Part shown: positions 34,301-45,328 of the stretch, one piece after another
Position numbering within the stretch: the stretch's first letter is position 1
Layout of the letters: each line of letters begins with the position of its first letter
From: Amaranthus tricolor
Lineage: Eukaryota; Streptophyta; Magnoliopsida; Caryophyllales; Amaranthaceae
Assembly: GCF_026212465.1 (NCBI RefSeq)
Contig: NC_080060.1
Location: 18,208,931-18,272,930, forward strand
Reading direction: 5' to 3'
DNA: 64,000 nucleotides
Program-made: the position numbers and the translations under genes
Notes under the pieces: model-generated
The model's input: the letters and a program-made list of their open reading frames with translations, nothing else
Database searches by the model: none
What the model was told of the DNA's origin: nothing

Positions 34301-35379
34301 ATGAATGTTTGCTTGAGGATGAGGGACTTATCGAGCTTGTATATGTGTGTGTGGATTATCAATGAAAAGTTTATGATGTCTAAAATATTATAGTATAAAA
34401 ACACGAGGCACTTATTGAGAGAATTTGGGAGAAAAATGATGATTTGTTAAAGGTATATAAGCTGCCAGAAACTGTTGAGATGAAGGGGTAGAAAGATGGG
34501 GATGAATCTCTCTTTCCTGGAGGGATATAAGGGCGTATAAGGTACCTATAGAAAGCTTAGAGTGTTAGGAGAAGTTTCCAAGTGGTAGCACTCAATTACA
34601 TAGGGTATAGCTTAGGTAAATTAGGGTATCTTTCGGACCCTGCAAAACCGCCATGCAACCTGACCTTTGTACAAATCTACACTCTTTTCTTTCATTATAC
34701 CTCAAGCTAGGCCAATCTAATAGTTTGGCATCTTCAATAACATGCATGGGGATGATGTGGTAAACGATGAGGTCAAAATATACTCATTTACTATTTTTAA
34801 ATAATTTTAGAAGTAGGATAATAGTTTTGAGAAAAATTCTGAAATGCTTGTTTTTAGGAAAAAGTATACTTTTGTTTGAAAACAATATAAAACCATAACC
34901 AAAACTTGTTTTTGAATACCAAATAACTATAATATCATTATAAAAGCCTTTTTTTCATTATATATTCTAATTAGATAAATATTTTTTTTTCTTTATACTC
35001 AAATATAACTACTTTTATTAAATCACATAGAACTTAGTTTATGAAATTATTTGCAAAAATACTATAAAGTTTTATCATAAGAAACCAAATTGATATGTTT
35101 ATCAAATCAACCAAGTTTAGAAGGAATTAATATTATTTTAGTAAATCAAATAAACTTTAATAAAACTAAGTACATTGGAAAACTTTTCTTTAGTATGATA
35201 ATGTAACATTAAACAAAACAAGACTTGGTTTATTCAAACTTAAAAGTTTTTAAAAAAAATTTAAACCCTCATTATATTTGGCACTTTCGGATAAATAACT
35301 AAATTGGTTACTATCACTAATCCATACTCAAAGCTGTTTAAGCTAAGATCAAAAGAGACTTAAAAATAGTGCTATTACA
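31346..35379 (-). mobile_element. 4 kb LTR-like unit inserted in CACTA (candidate solo LTR)
   Basis: The plus-strand ends are TGTAATAAGAGC and GTGCTATTACA (TG...CA, inverted). A perfect 5-bp duplication CTTTT lies at 31341-31345 and 35380-35384. No gag, pol, primer site or partner LTR is inside; the 4034 bp are non-coding. A GC-richer island at about 31980-32170 stands out in AT-rich surroundings. Precise removal reconnects the CACTA reading frame from the ACGPSSYAK block to GHMINGF. That size and lack of internal region suit a solo LTR of a long-LTR Gypsy, but the family is inferred. Confidence 0.75.
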
Positions 35380-36030
35380 CTTTTAGCATATGAACTTGGA
35401 CCACAAGCCAATGTTATCAACAATCTTCCTTCGGGATCGGCCTTATCGATATTTGGTACCTATGTAAAATATATTGTTTAAGTGAATGAATCAATAAAAA
35501 GTATAATCATTTACATTTAGTTGATAAAATTTGTTAATCGGTATGCTGCAACTTTATCCAATCTCAAAATTCATCCAACTTCCATTTAATCACCAAATCA
35601 TTAGCAACAGTAATTCTATGATTTTCTCTTTGCTTTTGAACTAAGAATTCGCTGCGATTAAATAAAAGTAATATATGTGTTATAATAATTCAAAATAGTT
35701 CAAATGGGTTCAATATGGCACCTAAGTTAAGCACTTACCTTTCAAATGGTTGAAGTAACTCCTGAAATTGGGTGAGCACATAACGATGTATTTGCATCTT
35801 ACTCTTACAATTCAAATTAATAACTTTCACCTCCCAACTGTCCGACCACAAGCCTCGAATAAATAATTACATGCGTTTTCATTATCATCATCATTGCAGC
35901 GTGGTCGATCCAAGAGTGTTTCTACGCCTTGTAAAATATCTTGAGCAAAAAGTAATTGTTTCTTCAAGAATATAACCCTTGGTAATACAAAATTTTGGTT
36001 GAGCTCTATTTCTCACAAAGTTTTAAGATG
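35380..36030 (-). pseudogene. CACTA transposase, middle exons (piece 2 of 3)
   Basis: Three exon-like stretches are read on the minus strand. The first, from 36030 to about 35740, shows a NRAQPKFCITKGYI-like block (one frameshift), TFCSRYF and MQIHRYVLTQFQELLQPFER, then a GT donor at about 35740. The second, at about 35655-35520, reads EFLVQKQRENHRITVAND. The third, at about 35460-35380, reads VPNIDKADPEGRLL and ACGPSSYAK. These are the blocks linking DUF4218 to DUF4216 in TNP2-type transposases. It is interrupted on one side by the Sirevirus (36031) and on the other by the LTR-like unit (35379). Confidence 0.8.
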
Positions 36031-37569
36031 TGTAGACTGTCTTAGAGATGGGAACAGCAACAAGAGGGGGGGGTGAATTGTTGTTGTTACAAGTTTAAGC
36101 GTTTTTGCCCTGTTTTTGCGAAATTAGATAAATGAAATAAAACTTAAACTTAGAGCGAAATAATGAAAGAGACAACACGATTTTTACATGGAAACCTTCT
36201 AGGCCTAAATAGAAGGAAAAACCACGACCCCAGGGGATTTCTAAACTCTTCACTATGTTTAAGGCAACTCGTTACAATTACATTAAACACCTTTCTTCAC
36301 TCGAAGCGCATCAACTAGGCCAACTTCTATTTCCAATTGCTTCACTCAAAACAACTCTCCTAGCTTCACTAAAAGCTAACACTTCTCTAGCTTCACTAGA
36401 AACTATCTAATTCTCCCCTAGACTCACCCAAGTCTAGTTACAATTACTCTCTCAAAAGCCCTTACAAAAAATGATAAAATTCTATAAAAATAAAATCAAT
36501 GAGTTGCACAAGAAAATATTGTAAGTTAAATGGCAATTTTAGAAAAAAATATTTCTTGTTGATTTTCCAAAAATAACGCATGAAAATATTAGATCATACG
36601 AATGCATAAAAAGAGGAACAATTGAAACCTTCTATTTATAGGAGCAATTTCCCTAATAAAAAGGAGGTAACTAACCACAATTCCCTTATCCCAAATAATA
36701 AGGAGAATAATATGGATCATAAAATCTAAGGACAAACCTACGGTTAACATCTAAAACTAGGTATACACATTGACAAAATCAAGTCCATGGTTTACCTAAT
36801 AATAGCTGTTGTACCCTTATACTAACAATAGGCAAATCAGTTATTCTTCCCTTTTACTAATAATAACAGCAGTTCCCATATACTAAAATTAGTTGCGGTT
36901 TCCTTTTCCAATAATAAACACGGTTACCTTAAACTAATTTTAGACACGGTTACACTTAGCTAAAAATAGGGACGGTTACCTATATACTAACAATAGGGAC
37001 GGTTACCTATTTACTAATATTAGGGACGGTTACTCTAATAATAGCTAAGGCTCAATTAATATCAGCTATTGTTCCCTTTTCCTATATTTAGTCAATCTAG
37101 TAATTTGCTAAATATAGAACTGGAATAAAAGCCTAATAAAAAAGTTTTTAGAAGACCATGCATTAAATATTATTAGAAAATATTTTGCCAATTAACTTTA
37201 ATAATTAATTAAAGCAACAAATTAATTTTAATTAATACATCAACTAAAAATAGAAAATATAATTATAATTAGATTTTCAGCGGACGTATTATTCAGACTC
37301 CAATCTGGGAACAGTATACAGTCTCCAAATTCCAGCACCGTTAGATCATCAAACTTGGGAACAGTAGACCTCTTGTCTATATTTGACATCCTAAGAGATA
37401 TACCTATTCTAACTTCTTTGGATTCCTTTGACGAGTACACGTTCATAGACCAAGTCATAGGTACCATCAACAATCTTAATCATGACCGGATATTGACCTG
37501 CAAACAATCTCTAAAAATACATTCGTTTATATAAAGTGTAGTCATCATCAAAACCTAAGAAGTCCAACA
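36031..37569 (-). repeat. 3' LTR of the Sirevirus element
   Basis: Minus-strand reading begins TGTTGGACTTCTTAGG and ends GACAGTCTACA. It contains a block of 26-27-bp degenerate repeats (36784-37045). A possible TATA-type TATTTATAGG lies near the minus-strand position of 36640. Confidence 0.95.
36784..37045 (-). repeat. Degenerate 26-27-bp repeat array in the Sirevirus LTR
   Basis: Plus-strand consensus is near GGACGGTTACCTATATACTA plus ATAATAG, with about five clear units at 36910-37045. More degenerate AATAATA...GTTACC/TTCCC units extend to the left. The same block is in the other LTR (62757-63015), and a short version is in the fragment at 22209-22840. Confidence 0.8.
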
Positions 37570-37573
37570 AATT

Positions 37574-37584
37574 CCCCCTTTTTT
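37574..37584 (-). other. Polypurine tract next to the 3' LTR
   Basis: Minus strand AAAAAAGGGGG followed by AATT and the LTR start TGTTGGAC. It would prime plus-strand DNA synthesis. Confidence 0.85.
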
Positions 37585-37861
37585 ATGATGACAAACTTTT
37601 TAAACAAACTTAAATAGAATAGAGTAAAACCAATAGTATAAAGCATACCAGATATTAAAGCAACTCTACATAACTTAGTAAATTAACTCGTTACAATATA
37701 TTTACCAAGCATATATCAAAAACAGATTACTCTAACATTTAGAATTATTTAAAATATCCTAAGCATAATCAGAGAATTGGAAGTAGTTTATTGCTTAAGG
37801 CTTCAAATATATCTAAAATAACATAGCTTACAAAGATTCTTAGTCTAAGCATAATCTGAAC

Positions 37862-38232
37862 ATCAGAGCATATCATATTACTGAGTATCAGAGCATTCAG
37901 ATAATAATAAAAATCAGAGCATAAGTAATCAAAATGATAATACAAAGTAATATCAGAGCAAACATCTAATAGCAACTAATAGATTAACTGACTTACTGAC
38001 TTGAATGATCAGAGTTAAAAATAAATCAAAGTTTCAATAATCAGTTTCAATAATCAGCTTAACTAATTCATTACTAATCAGAGCTTAATTTGTTCAATAA
38101 TTAGTTTCAATAATCAGCTTAACCAATTCATTACTAATCAGAGCTTAATTTATTCAGAACATACATATAACAATCAGATATTTATCACAATCATCAGAGC
38201 ATATATGATATTCAAAATATTTTCATCAGAGC
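37862..38232 (-). repeat. Eight copies of ATCAGAGC (sense GCTCTGAT)
   Basis: Exact plus-strand copies start at 37862, 37887, 37913, 37952, 38077, 38137, 38193 and 38225; a one-base variant lies near 38008. In element sense the motif is GCTCTGAT, the reverse complement of bases 5-12 of the primer site TGGTATCAGAGC at 61979-61990. Confidence 0.9.
38044..38163 (-). repeat. 60-bp tandem duplication
   Basis: AGTTTCAATAATCAGCTTAA starts at 38044 and 38104. The copies differ at only a few positions and each contains one ATCAGAGC. Confidence 0.85.
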
Positions 38233-38359
38233 ATAGCATTCAAAGCATATCCACTATCCTAAGGTAAAATAGATACTATATTGATATAAACAAAGCATAC
38301 ATACTTAACCATCCTTTAAGTTACATACTCAAGCATCCTTTAAGTTTGTGCCAAATATT

Positions 38360-38368
38360 CCCCCTTTT
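38360..38368 (-). other. Second, upstream polypurine tract
   Basis: Minus strand AAAAGGGGG in the context TGATGTCAAAAGGGGGAATA. This echoes the tract at the LTR (AAAAAAGGGGGAAT), about 780 bp away. Confidence 0.7.
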
Positions 38369-38760
38369 GACATCAATCAACAAGAAGTAGGATAATCAAA
38401 CCACAGCACTAATCATATAGATATAGTCAAAGAGAGAATTTAGATGCAGCAATCAAAAGTAAATACTAAGAGATGCAAGTAAGATAAGCAATGTTAAATT
38501 GTCGTAGACCGTGATCAGCATAAAGGAAAATAAGCTGTTCATCAAAATAACTAATTACAAAGTGTGTACCCCAGCTGGTACAAGAAAAGAAATAAGAAAC
38601 ATATTGTTAGAATAGTTGAGAAACATATGGTTGATACAGTTAAGATGTTAAAATACAGCAGGAGGAGGGATTATGGTGAAGTCTCTTCTTCATCAATGTA
38701 TTCGGTCTGCACCTCTACCGTATCAAGTTTTGCACCAAGACAGGCTTCCATCTGGGTTAT

Positions 38761-39569
38761 TTAATAAGTAAGTGAGGCCAAAGAGACACGAATCTCATCC
38801 TGAAATGCACAGAAATGAGACTGCAAATCATTTAGCTTTAAGAGGATAGAGAATAAAGGAGCTGTGGGAACAGTGGTGTGATCAAAGCCATAGTTGGGTG
38901 AAGTTTGAGTGGTGACTAGTGGTGGTGAAGATGGTATGGGTGATAGTGGTGGTGATGGAAATTGATGGTGTGGTGGTGTGGTTGGCTTAGGAAGGATTGT
39001 CATTGGTTGGTTCAGCAGTGTTGTGAGAGGTAGAGTCATCATCTAGAATCACAACCGGTCTTTTCTCTTTAAAAGCCAGCCTTCTACTTTTTCTAGTTGT
39101 TGCACTGGGCTGCTTCTGATCCGGTACTGAGACCTTCTCATCACTGGCATCATTTTCCTCATTATCCTCCTCCACATCTCCACCTTCTCTCACATCTTCC
39201 TCCTTACTAGGTACTTCCCCCTGTTCCCTTGTAGAACATCCTTCTGCCTTCTCAGTGGCAGGGGGAACAGGTTCTTGATCCTCTTTTTCAAATACCACCT
39301 CAACTTTCTGTGTCTCCTCTTCTTTGTCAGAATTTGCATTAACCTGCTCAGTAGCATTCTCCAAGATCCCATTATCATTTAATTTCAAGTGCAAATTGTT
39401 CAAACACTTTGCATTAATTTTATTATTAGTTACCATAGGAAAATGCAAACCTTCAAGAGGAACACCAAACTTCCTAAATATCCAGGTCAACAAACCTCCA
39501 TACCCAACCATATACTTCTTCACAATACAGTCGCTTAAATGAGAGATCATCAAAGAGGGAAAATTAATC
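38761..39569 (-). pseudogene. Sirevirus third ORF (env-like), C-terminal part
   Basis: This continues the ORF at 45329-46088 after removal of the Gypsy insert: the frame runs from NHIKI into MISHLSDCIVKKYMVGYGG. A Glu/Lys-rich acidic stretch follows (EEETQKVEVVFEKEDQEP), then RKSRRLAFKEKRP, a likely nuclear-signal-like basic cluster, and a stop at 38987. An overlapping frame (38761-39042) encodes a Pro-rich segment (PPLSPIPSSPPL) and an amphipathic end (LLKLNDLQSHFCAFQDEIR). It may be the original C-terminus displaced by a frameshift. Sireviruses often carry such a third ORF with proline-rich and coiled-coil parts. Its function is unproven. Confidence 0.75.
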
Positions 39570-40277
39570 TAATCCAAGATCGAGTGTTCATGAGCCCGTT
39601 GCTTTAATTCTTGAGAAACTCGGGTTTAATTCTTTTTTTCGCAAACCAGAATTTGTCACATGCTTAGTACGGGATAACAAATAAATGGTACAAAAGAGCA
39701 AGGGTGGCATCAATATGCAATGTTGGTCCAGAATATTAATTTTTATTTTTATTTTTGAGTTTTTGGGGCTGATTTTCATTATTATAAGGGGGGATGAATT
39801 TAGTTTCTAGAAATCAGCAAGTTCATTATATTTGCTTGAAGAATTTTGATACATGAACTCTAATTAATTCATGAATTTGTTGACCAACAAAGGGGGATGT
39901 ATTGATTGAAATAGGGGATGCATTTGAAAGCTTCTAGAATCTTGTATTCACCCTATATAAAGGAATGTTTTGTAATCAAAAAAATTCAGATTTTGTTTCA
40001 GAATATAAACCTTGTGTTTTATGCATTGCTTTCCTTCTTGTGTTTGTCCAAAGAAATAGTAATTTCAATTATCACTTGAGTTTGTCTTGAGTGTTAGTTC
40101 TTAGGGGAGATTGAGTGTGTCTTGTCTCTAGCCTAAAACCCCAAATCATTGAGTTCGTTCTTGTGATTTGGCTCTTATTAATATTCTTCTACTATTCTTT
40201 CTTATCTACTTTCTTCTATTCTTTTAAATCAGAAACTTTTAAATCTAAGTGTGTTCTTCCTAATCACACTTACATCA
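39570..40277 (+). repeat. 5' LTR of the CRM-like Gypsy
   Basis: 708 bp. Contains CCTATATAAAGGAATG (TATA box, near 39953) and ends ...CACTTACATCA just before the primer site. Confidence 0.95.
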
Positions 40278-40331
40278 TTTGGTATCAGAAGCTTTTAGTG
40301 GATCGAAAGGGTGTTTAAAAAAAAAAGAAAA

Positions 40332-43300
40332 ATGGGCACAAATGGTGATCTTGCTAATATGTTATGTATCATAATAGAAAAATTGGAGAGATTGGAGAGA
40401 AAAAATGAAGAAATAGATGCGAAAAAAGAACGACAAAATACCCAAATGAATGCTATGGGTGAGTTGTTGCTGAAAACATCTAATAAAATCAATAAGATCG
40501 AGGAAGGAGATGGTAGTGATGTAGGAAATTTTCGTGCATTTGATGAAGATAGAGGATTGAAAATCGATCTCCCGGAGTTTGATGGAGGTCATGATAGCGA
40601 ATCATTCCTTGATTGGCTAAGACAAATAGAAACTGTGTTTGAATACAAGGGGTATGATGATAGAAAAAAATTTAAGCTTGCTGTGCTTAAATTTACAAAA
40701 CTTGCTGTCTTATGGTATGACAATTTTAAGGCAAATAGGAGAAAATCCGGAAAAGAAAAAGTCGATTCATGGGAAAAATTTTAAAAAAAAAAAAAAGATG
40801 AAAGATAAGTGGGTGAGCAAAGAATATGAGCAAGAGCAGTATTTGAAATTAACACATCGTTCACAAGATGATGGCATGAGTGTGGAAGATTATCTAAAAG
40901 AATTTGAAAAGCTTTGCTTAATATGTGATTTGCAAGAGAAGGAAGCTTTTAAAATTGCTCGATTTGTGAAGGGATTGTCAAAGACAATCAGTAGAAAAGT
41001 TGAAGTCACTTACCACACTTCTTTTAGTGATGTGTGCAAATTGGCTTTGAAATTTGAAAATCAAGCCAAGGAAGAAAAGGAAAAAGAAAGACTGAGAGTG
41101 CCGTATAATAACACTTCAAAATATACTCCATCATACTCAAAAGAGAGTACCTTTCAATGTAAAGCAACCCCTTCTGGTCCGAAATATGAGGCAAAGAAAG
41201 AAAAGGCTGTGGTTACTCCTATTGAATTTGCTACAAGGAGGAAATGTTTTAAGTGTCATGGAAGAGGACACATTGCTAGTGAATGCCCTAGCAAAGCTGA
41301 TCTGACCGCTACTCAGTGTGCTATCATGGATGAAGAAGAACAAAGGTATAACTTTGTGGTTGAGGAAGTGGTAAATTCAGAGGATGAATTTGATGAAGAA
41401 ATACAACCGGAGGACGAATTTAACATGATGGTTGTGAGAAAAGTGTTTTTTAGTGAACCACAATCTGATTTGAGGCAAAGGAATAATTTGTTTCATACTA
41501 GATGCAAGATTGGTGAGAAGACTTGCAATGTGATTGTTGATAGTGGTGCTCAAACCGATGTAATTTCATCAGAGGCTGTGAATAAGTTAAAGTTGATTAC
41601 TAGAGATCATGAAGAACCTTACAAGCTAAATTGGTTGAATGATAGCACTGGCATAAAGGTGAAGAAACAAGCTCTAGTCTCTTATTCTATTGGAGGCTTT
41701 GAAGATGAAAGGTGGTGTGATGTGCTACCGATGGATGCTTGTCATTTGTTGCTAGGAAGACCGTGGCAGTTTGATCACAACTCGGAGCACAAAGGTAAGA
41801 GTAATGAATATCTTGTAACCACTAGGGATGGTAGAAAAGTTAAATTAATTCCCTTACCCCCTAAAGTTGCTAAAAAAGAAAAGAAAAAAAGCAACTATCT
41901 TGGAACTTGTAATGAATTTGAGAAAATAGTGGAAGAGCATGGTGGAGGGTATGCTTTGGTTGTAAGGGCCAAAGATACCAAGAGTACTTCTTGTGATAAC
42001 TCATCATCTCTAAAAGAGTTATTAGAAGAGTACAAAGATGTGTTCCCCGATGACTTACCCAAAGGCCTCCCTCCAATTAGAGGCATTGAGCACGCCATTG
42101 ACTTAATTCCTGGAGCACCTTTGCCAAACAAAGCTACTTATAGATGCAACCCAGAGGAAAGTAAGGAGTTAGAGAGGCAGGTGAATGAGTTGATTGAAAG
42201 GGGTTATGTAAGAGAAAGTCTTAGTCCTTGTGCCATTCCTGCTCTGTTGGTGCCCAAAAACGATGGGACTTGGAGAATGTGTGTAGATAGTCGGTCCATT
42301 AATAACATTACCATCAAATACCGTTTTCCAATGCCTAGATTGCAAGACATGTTGGATGAGTTGAGTGGAGCCTTAGTCTTTTCCAAAATAGACTTAAGAA
42401 GTGGTTATCATCATATGAGAATAAGGGAAGGGGATGAATGGAAAACAGCGTTCAAAACAAAACAGGGGTTGTATGAGTGGTTAGTGATGCCTTTTGGGCT
42501 TTGTAATGCTCCCAGTTCTTTTATGAGATTGATGAATGCGGTTCTCCGTCCTTTTATCAATGATTTTGTTGTTGTTTACTTGGATGATATCTTGGTGTAT
42601 AGTAAAAACAATGAAGATCATATGATACATTTGAGGAAGTTGTTTGAAAAATTAAGAGAAGTGAAATTGTATGGGAAGCTTGAGAAATGTGTATTCCTGA
42701 ATCCTAGTGTGGTGTTTTTAGGATACATTATTACTAGAGAAGGAGTACGACTTGATCCAAAAAAGATAGAGGCAGTGAAGTCTTGGTTGGCTCCGACCAA
42801 TGTGCATGAGGTTAGGAGTTTTCATGGGCTTGCTTCATTCTATAGGCAGTTCATTAAAAACTTCTCGACTATTCTGGCTCCCATTACTGAGTTAACTAAA
42901 AAAGGAGAGTTTGAGTGGGGAGAAAGTGCTCAAAATGCTTTTGAAAAGATGAAAAACATGCTTTGTACTGCTCCAATACTTGTGCTTTCAGATTTTAACA
43001 AGGTGTTTGAGGTGGAGTGTGATGCAAGTGGGGTTGGGATAGGGGCTGTCCTTATACAAGACAAAAGGCCTGTGCGTTACTTTAGTGAGAAATTAAATGG
43101 AGCTAAGATGAACTACTCTACTTACGACCATGAGTTCTATGCCATAGTTAGAGCTCTTGATCATTAATCCCATTACTTAAGGCCAAAACCATTTGTTCTT
43201 CATTCAGATCATGAGGCTTTAAAGTCATACATGGGCAACAAAAGTTAAACAAGAGGCATGCAAAATGGGTAGAGTTTCTTCAATCGTTTTCCTTTAGTTC

Positions 43301-44734
43301 CAAGTATAAAGATGGGAAGAGTAATGTTGTGGCTGATGCTTTATCGCGTCGCACTTACTTGCTTTCTATGGTGGATGCAAAAATTCTGGTTTTTGAACAA
43401 CTCAAAGAGTGTTATAAAGATGATCCTGATTTTGCTGGTGAATTTGAAAAACTAACAAAAGACTACGTTGAGCAAAATGGTTATCTTTTCAAGGGAAACA
43501 AGTTATGTGTACCTAAGGGTGGTGTTAGAGAATTATTGGTGAGAGAAGTTCATAGTGGAGGTTTAGCTGGACACTTTGGGTACAAAAAACACTTGACATT
43601 CTGGGTGAGCATTTCTATTGGCCAAGAATGATCAAAGATGTTTCTTTAGTGGTGGAGAGATGTGCAACATGTCAGAAGGCAAAAGCGCATTTCACAAAAG
43701 GGTTGTATACTCCTTTACCAATTCCTGATGTTCCTTGGGAAAGTGTTAGCGTGGATTTTATTGTTGGACTGCCTCGAACTCAAAGGGGTAGAGATAGCAT
43801 TATGGTGGTGGTAGATAGATTTTCTAAAATGGCTCATTTTGTAGCTTGTAATAAAACTGATGATGCTGTGAAAGTAGTTGAATTGTACTTCAAGGAAATC
43901 GTCAAACTTCATGGCATTCCTCGAAGTATAGTTTCAGATAGGGACTCCAAGTTTTTAAGTCACTTTTGGAGGACCCTATGGAAGTTGGTTGGTACCAAGT
44001 TGTTATTTAGCACCTTTCATCATCCCCAAACTGATGGGCAAACCGAGGTGACAAATAGAACTTTGGGTGCTTTGTTATGTGGTCTTGTGAGCAAAACGCA
44101 GAAAGATTGGGATGTGAAACAAGCCCATGTGGAGTTTGCTTACAATAGGGCTCATTCTTTGACTACTTCTCGTTCTCCTTTTGAAGTAGTTTATGGAGTG
44201 AATCCATTTGTACCCATTGATTTGATTCCTTTGGTAAGGGGCGATATGGTTGAAAGGGATGCAAAAAAGAGGGTGGAAACTTTTCAAAAAACCTGTGAGC
44301 AAGTGAAGAAAAAAATCAAGGAGTTGAATAAAAAATACCAAGAGAGAGCCAACAAAAAAAGAAAACAACCCATATTTTACCCTGGGGATTTGGTGTGGTT
44401 ACATTTAAGAAAGGAGAGATTTCTCAAACTTCGAAAAAATAAACTTATGCCAAGATCCGATGGTCCATTCAAAATTCTTGAAAGGGTAAATGATAGGGCA
44501 TATAAAATTGAACTTCCTGATGAGTTGATGGGTGTAAGTGCTACTTTCAATGTGGGGGATTTGTCACCATACTTGGATGATTCAAGTTTGAGGACAAACT
44601 CTTCAAAAGAAGGAGGAAATGATCCAAGATCGAGTGTTCATGAGCCCGTTGCTTTAATCCTTCAGAAACTCGGGTTTAATTCTTTTTTTTGCAAACCAGA
44701 TTTTGTCACATGCTTAGTACGGGATAACAAATAA
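40332..44734 (+). pseudogene. gag-pol of the CRM-like Gypsy, frameshifted
   Basis: It starts MGTNGDLANMLCIIIEKLER. Gag covers DLPEFDGGHDSESFLDWL with a CCHC knuckle CFKCHGRGHIASEC (about 41246-41290). The protease active site reads IVDSGAQTDVIS (about 41534). RT has [12 protein letters not shown] and the catalytic YLDDILVYS (42580-42603). RNase H begins FEVECDASGVGIGAVL. Integrase has the CATCQKAK zinc part, SVDFIVGLPRT, SDRDSKFLSHFW and HHPQTDGQTEVTNR. There are at least three frame changes: a 14-A run at about 40784-40798, near 43230 and near 43600. A stop at 43165 adds to the damage. The last frame ends at 44734, 115 bp inside the 3' LTR. Confidence 0.92.
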
Positions 44735-45328
44735 ATGGTACAAAAGAGCAAGGGTGGCATCAATATGCAATGTTGGTCTAGAATATTAATTTTTATTTTT
44801 ATTTTTGAGTTTTTGGGGCTGATTTTCATTATTATAAGGGGGGATGAATTTAGTTTCTAGAAATCAGTAAGTTCATTGTATTTGCTTGAAGAATTTTGAT
44901 ACATGAACTCTAATTAATTCATGAATTTGTTGACCAACAAAGGGGGATGTATTGACTGAAATAGGGGATGTATTTGAAAGCTTCTAGAATCTTGTATTCA
45001 CCCTATATAAAGGAATGTTTTGTAATCAAAAAAATTCAGATTTTGTTTCAGAATATAAACCTTGTGTTTTATTCATTTCTTTTCTTCTTGTGTTTGTCCA
45101 AAGAAATAGTAATTTCAATTATCACTTTGAGTTTGTCTTGAGTGTTAATTCTTAGGGGAGATTGAGTGTGTCTTGTCTCTAGCCTAAAACCCCAAATCAT
45201 TGAGTTTGTTCTTATGATTTGACTCTTATCAATATTCTTCTACTATTCTTTCTTATCTACTTTCTTCTATTATTTTAAATCAGAAACTTTTAAATATAAG
45301 TGTGTTCTTCCTAATCACACTTACATCA
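44620..45328 (+). repeat. 3' LTR of the CRM-like Gypsy
   Basis: 709 bp, begins TGATCCAAGATCGAG and ends CTTACATCA. Followed by the second TAATC copy. Confidence 0.95.

Larger units (their letters stand above)
37585..38760 (-). other. 3' non-coding region of the Sirevirus
   Basis: This lies between the third ORF and the 3' LTR. It contains the ATCAGAGC motif array, a 60-bp tandem duplication and a second polypurine tract. No coding sequence. Confidence 0.75.
39570..45328 (+). mobile_element. Ty3/Gypsy chromovirus-like element (CRM-like) in the Sirevirus ORF3
   Basis: LTRs are 39570-40277 and 44620-45328 (708/709 bp), with about 20 substitutions and one indel, roughly 97% identical. A perfect duplication TAATC lies at 39565-39569 and 45329-45333. 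The primer site TGGTATCAGAAGC is at 40280-40292, and the polypurine AGAAGGAGGAAA precedes the 3' LTR. Domain order is gag, protease, RT, RNase H, integrase. The 5' LTR starts TA instead of TG, a point change. The integrase frame runs through into the 3' LTR, a trait known in CRM chromoviruses. Confidence 0.95.

Noticed and set aside
37862..38232. ATCAGAGC array as a CRISPR-like array
   Set aside because: Spacing is irregular, repeats are only 8 bp, and the host is a plant retroelement.
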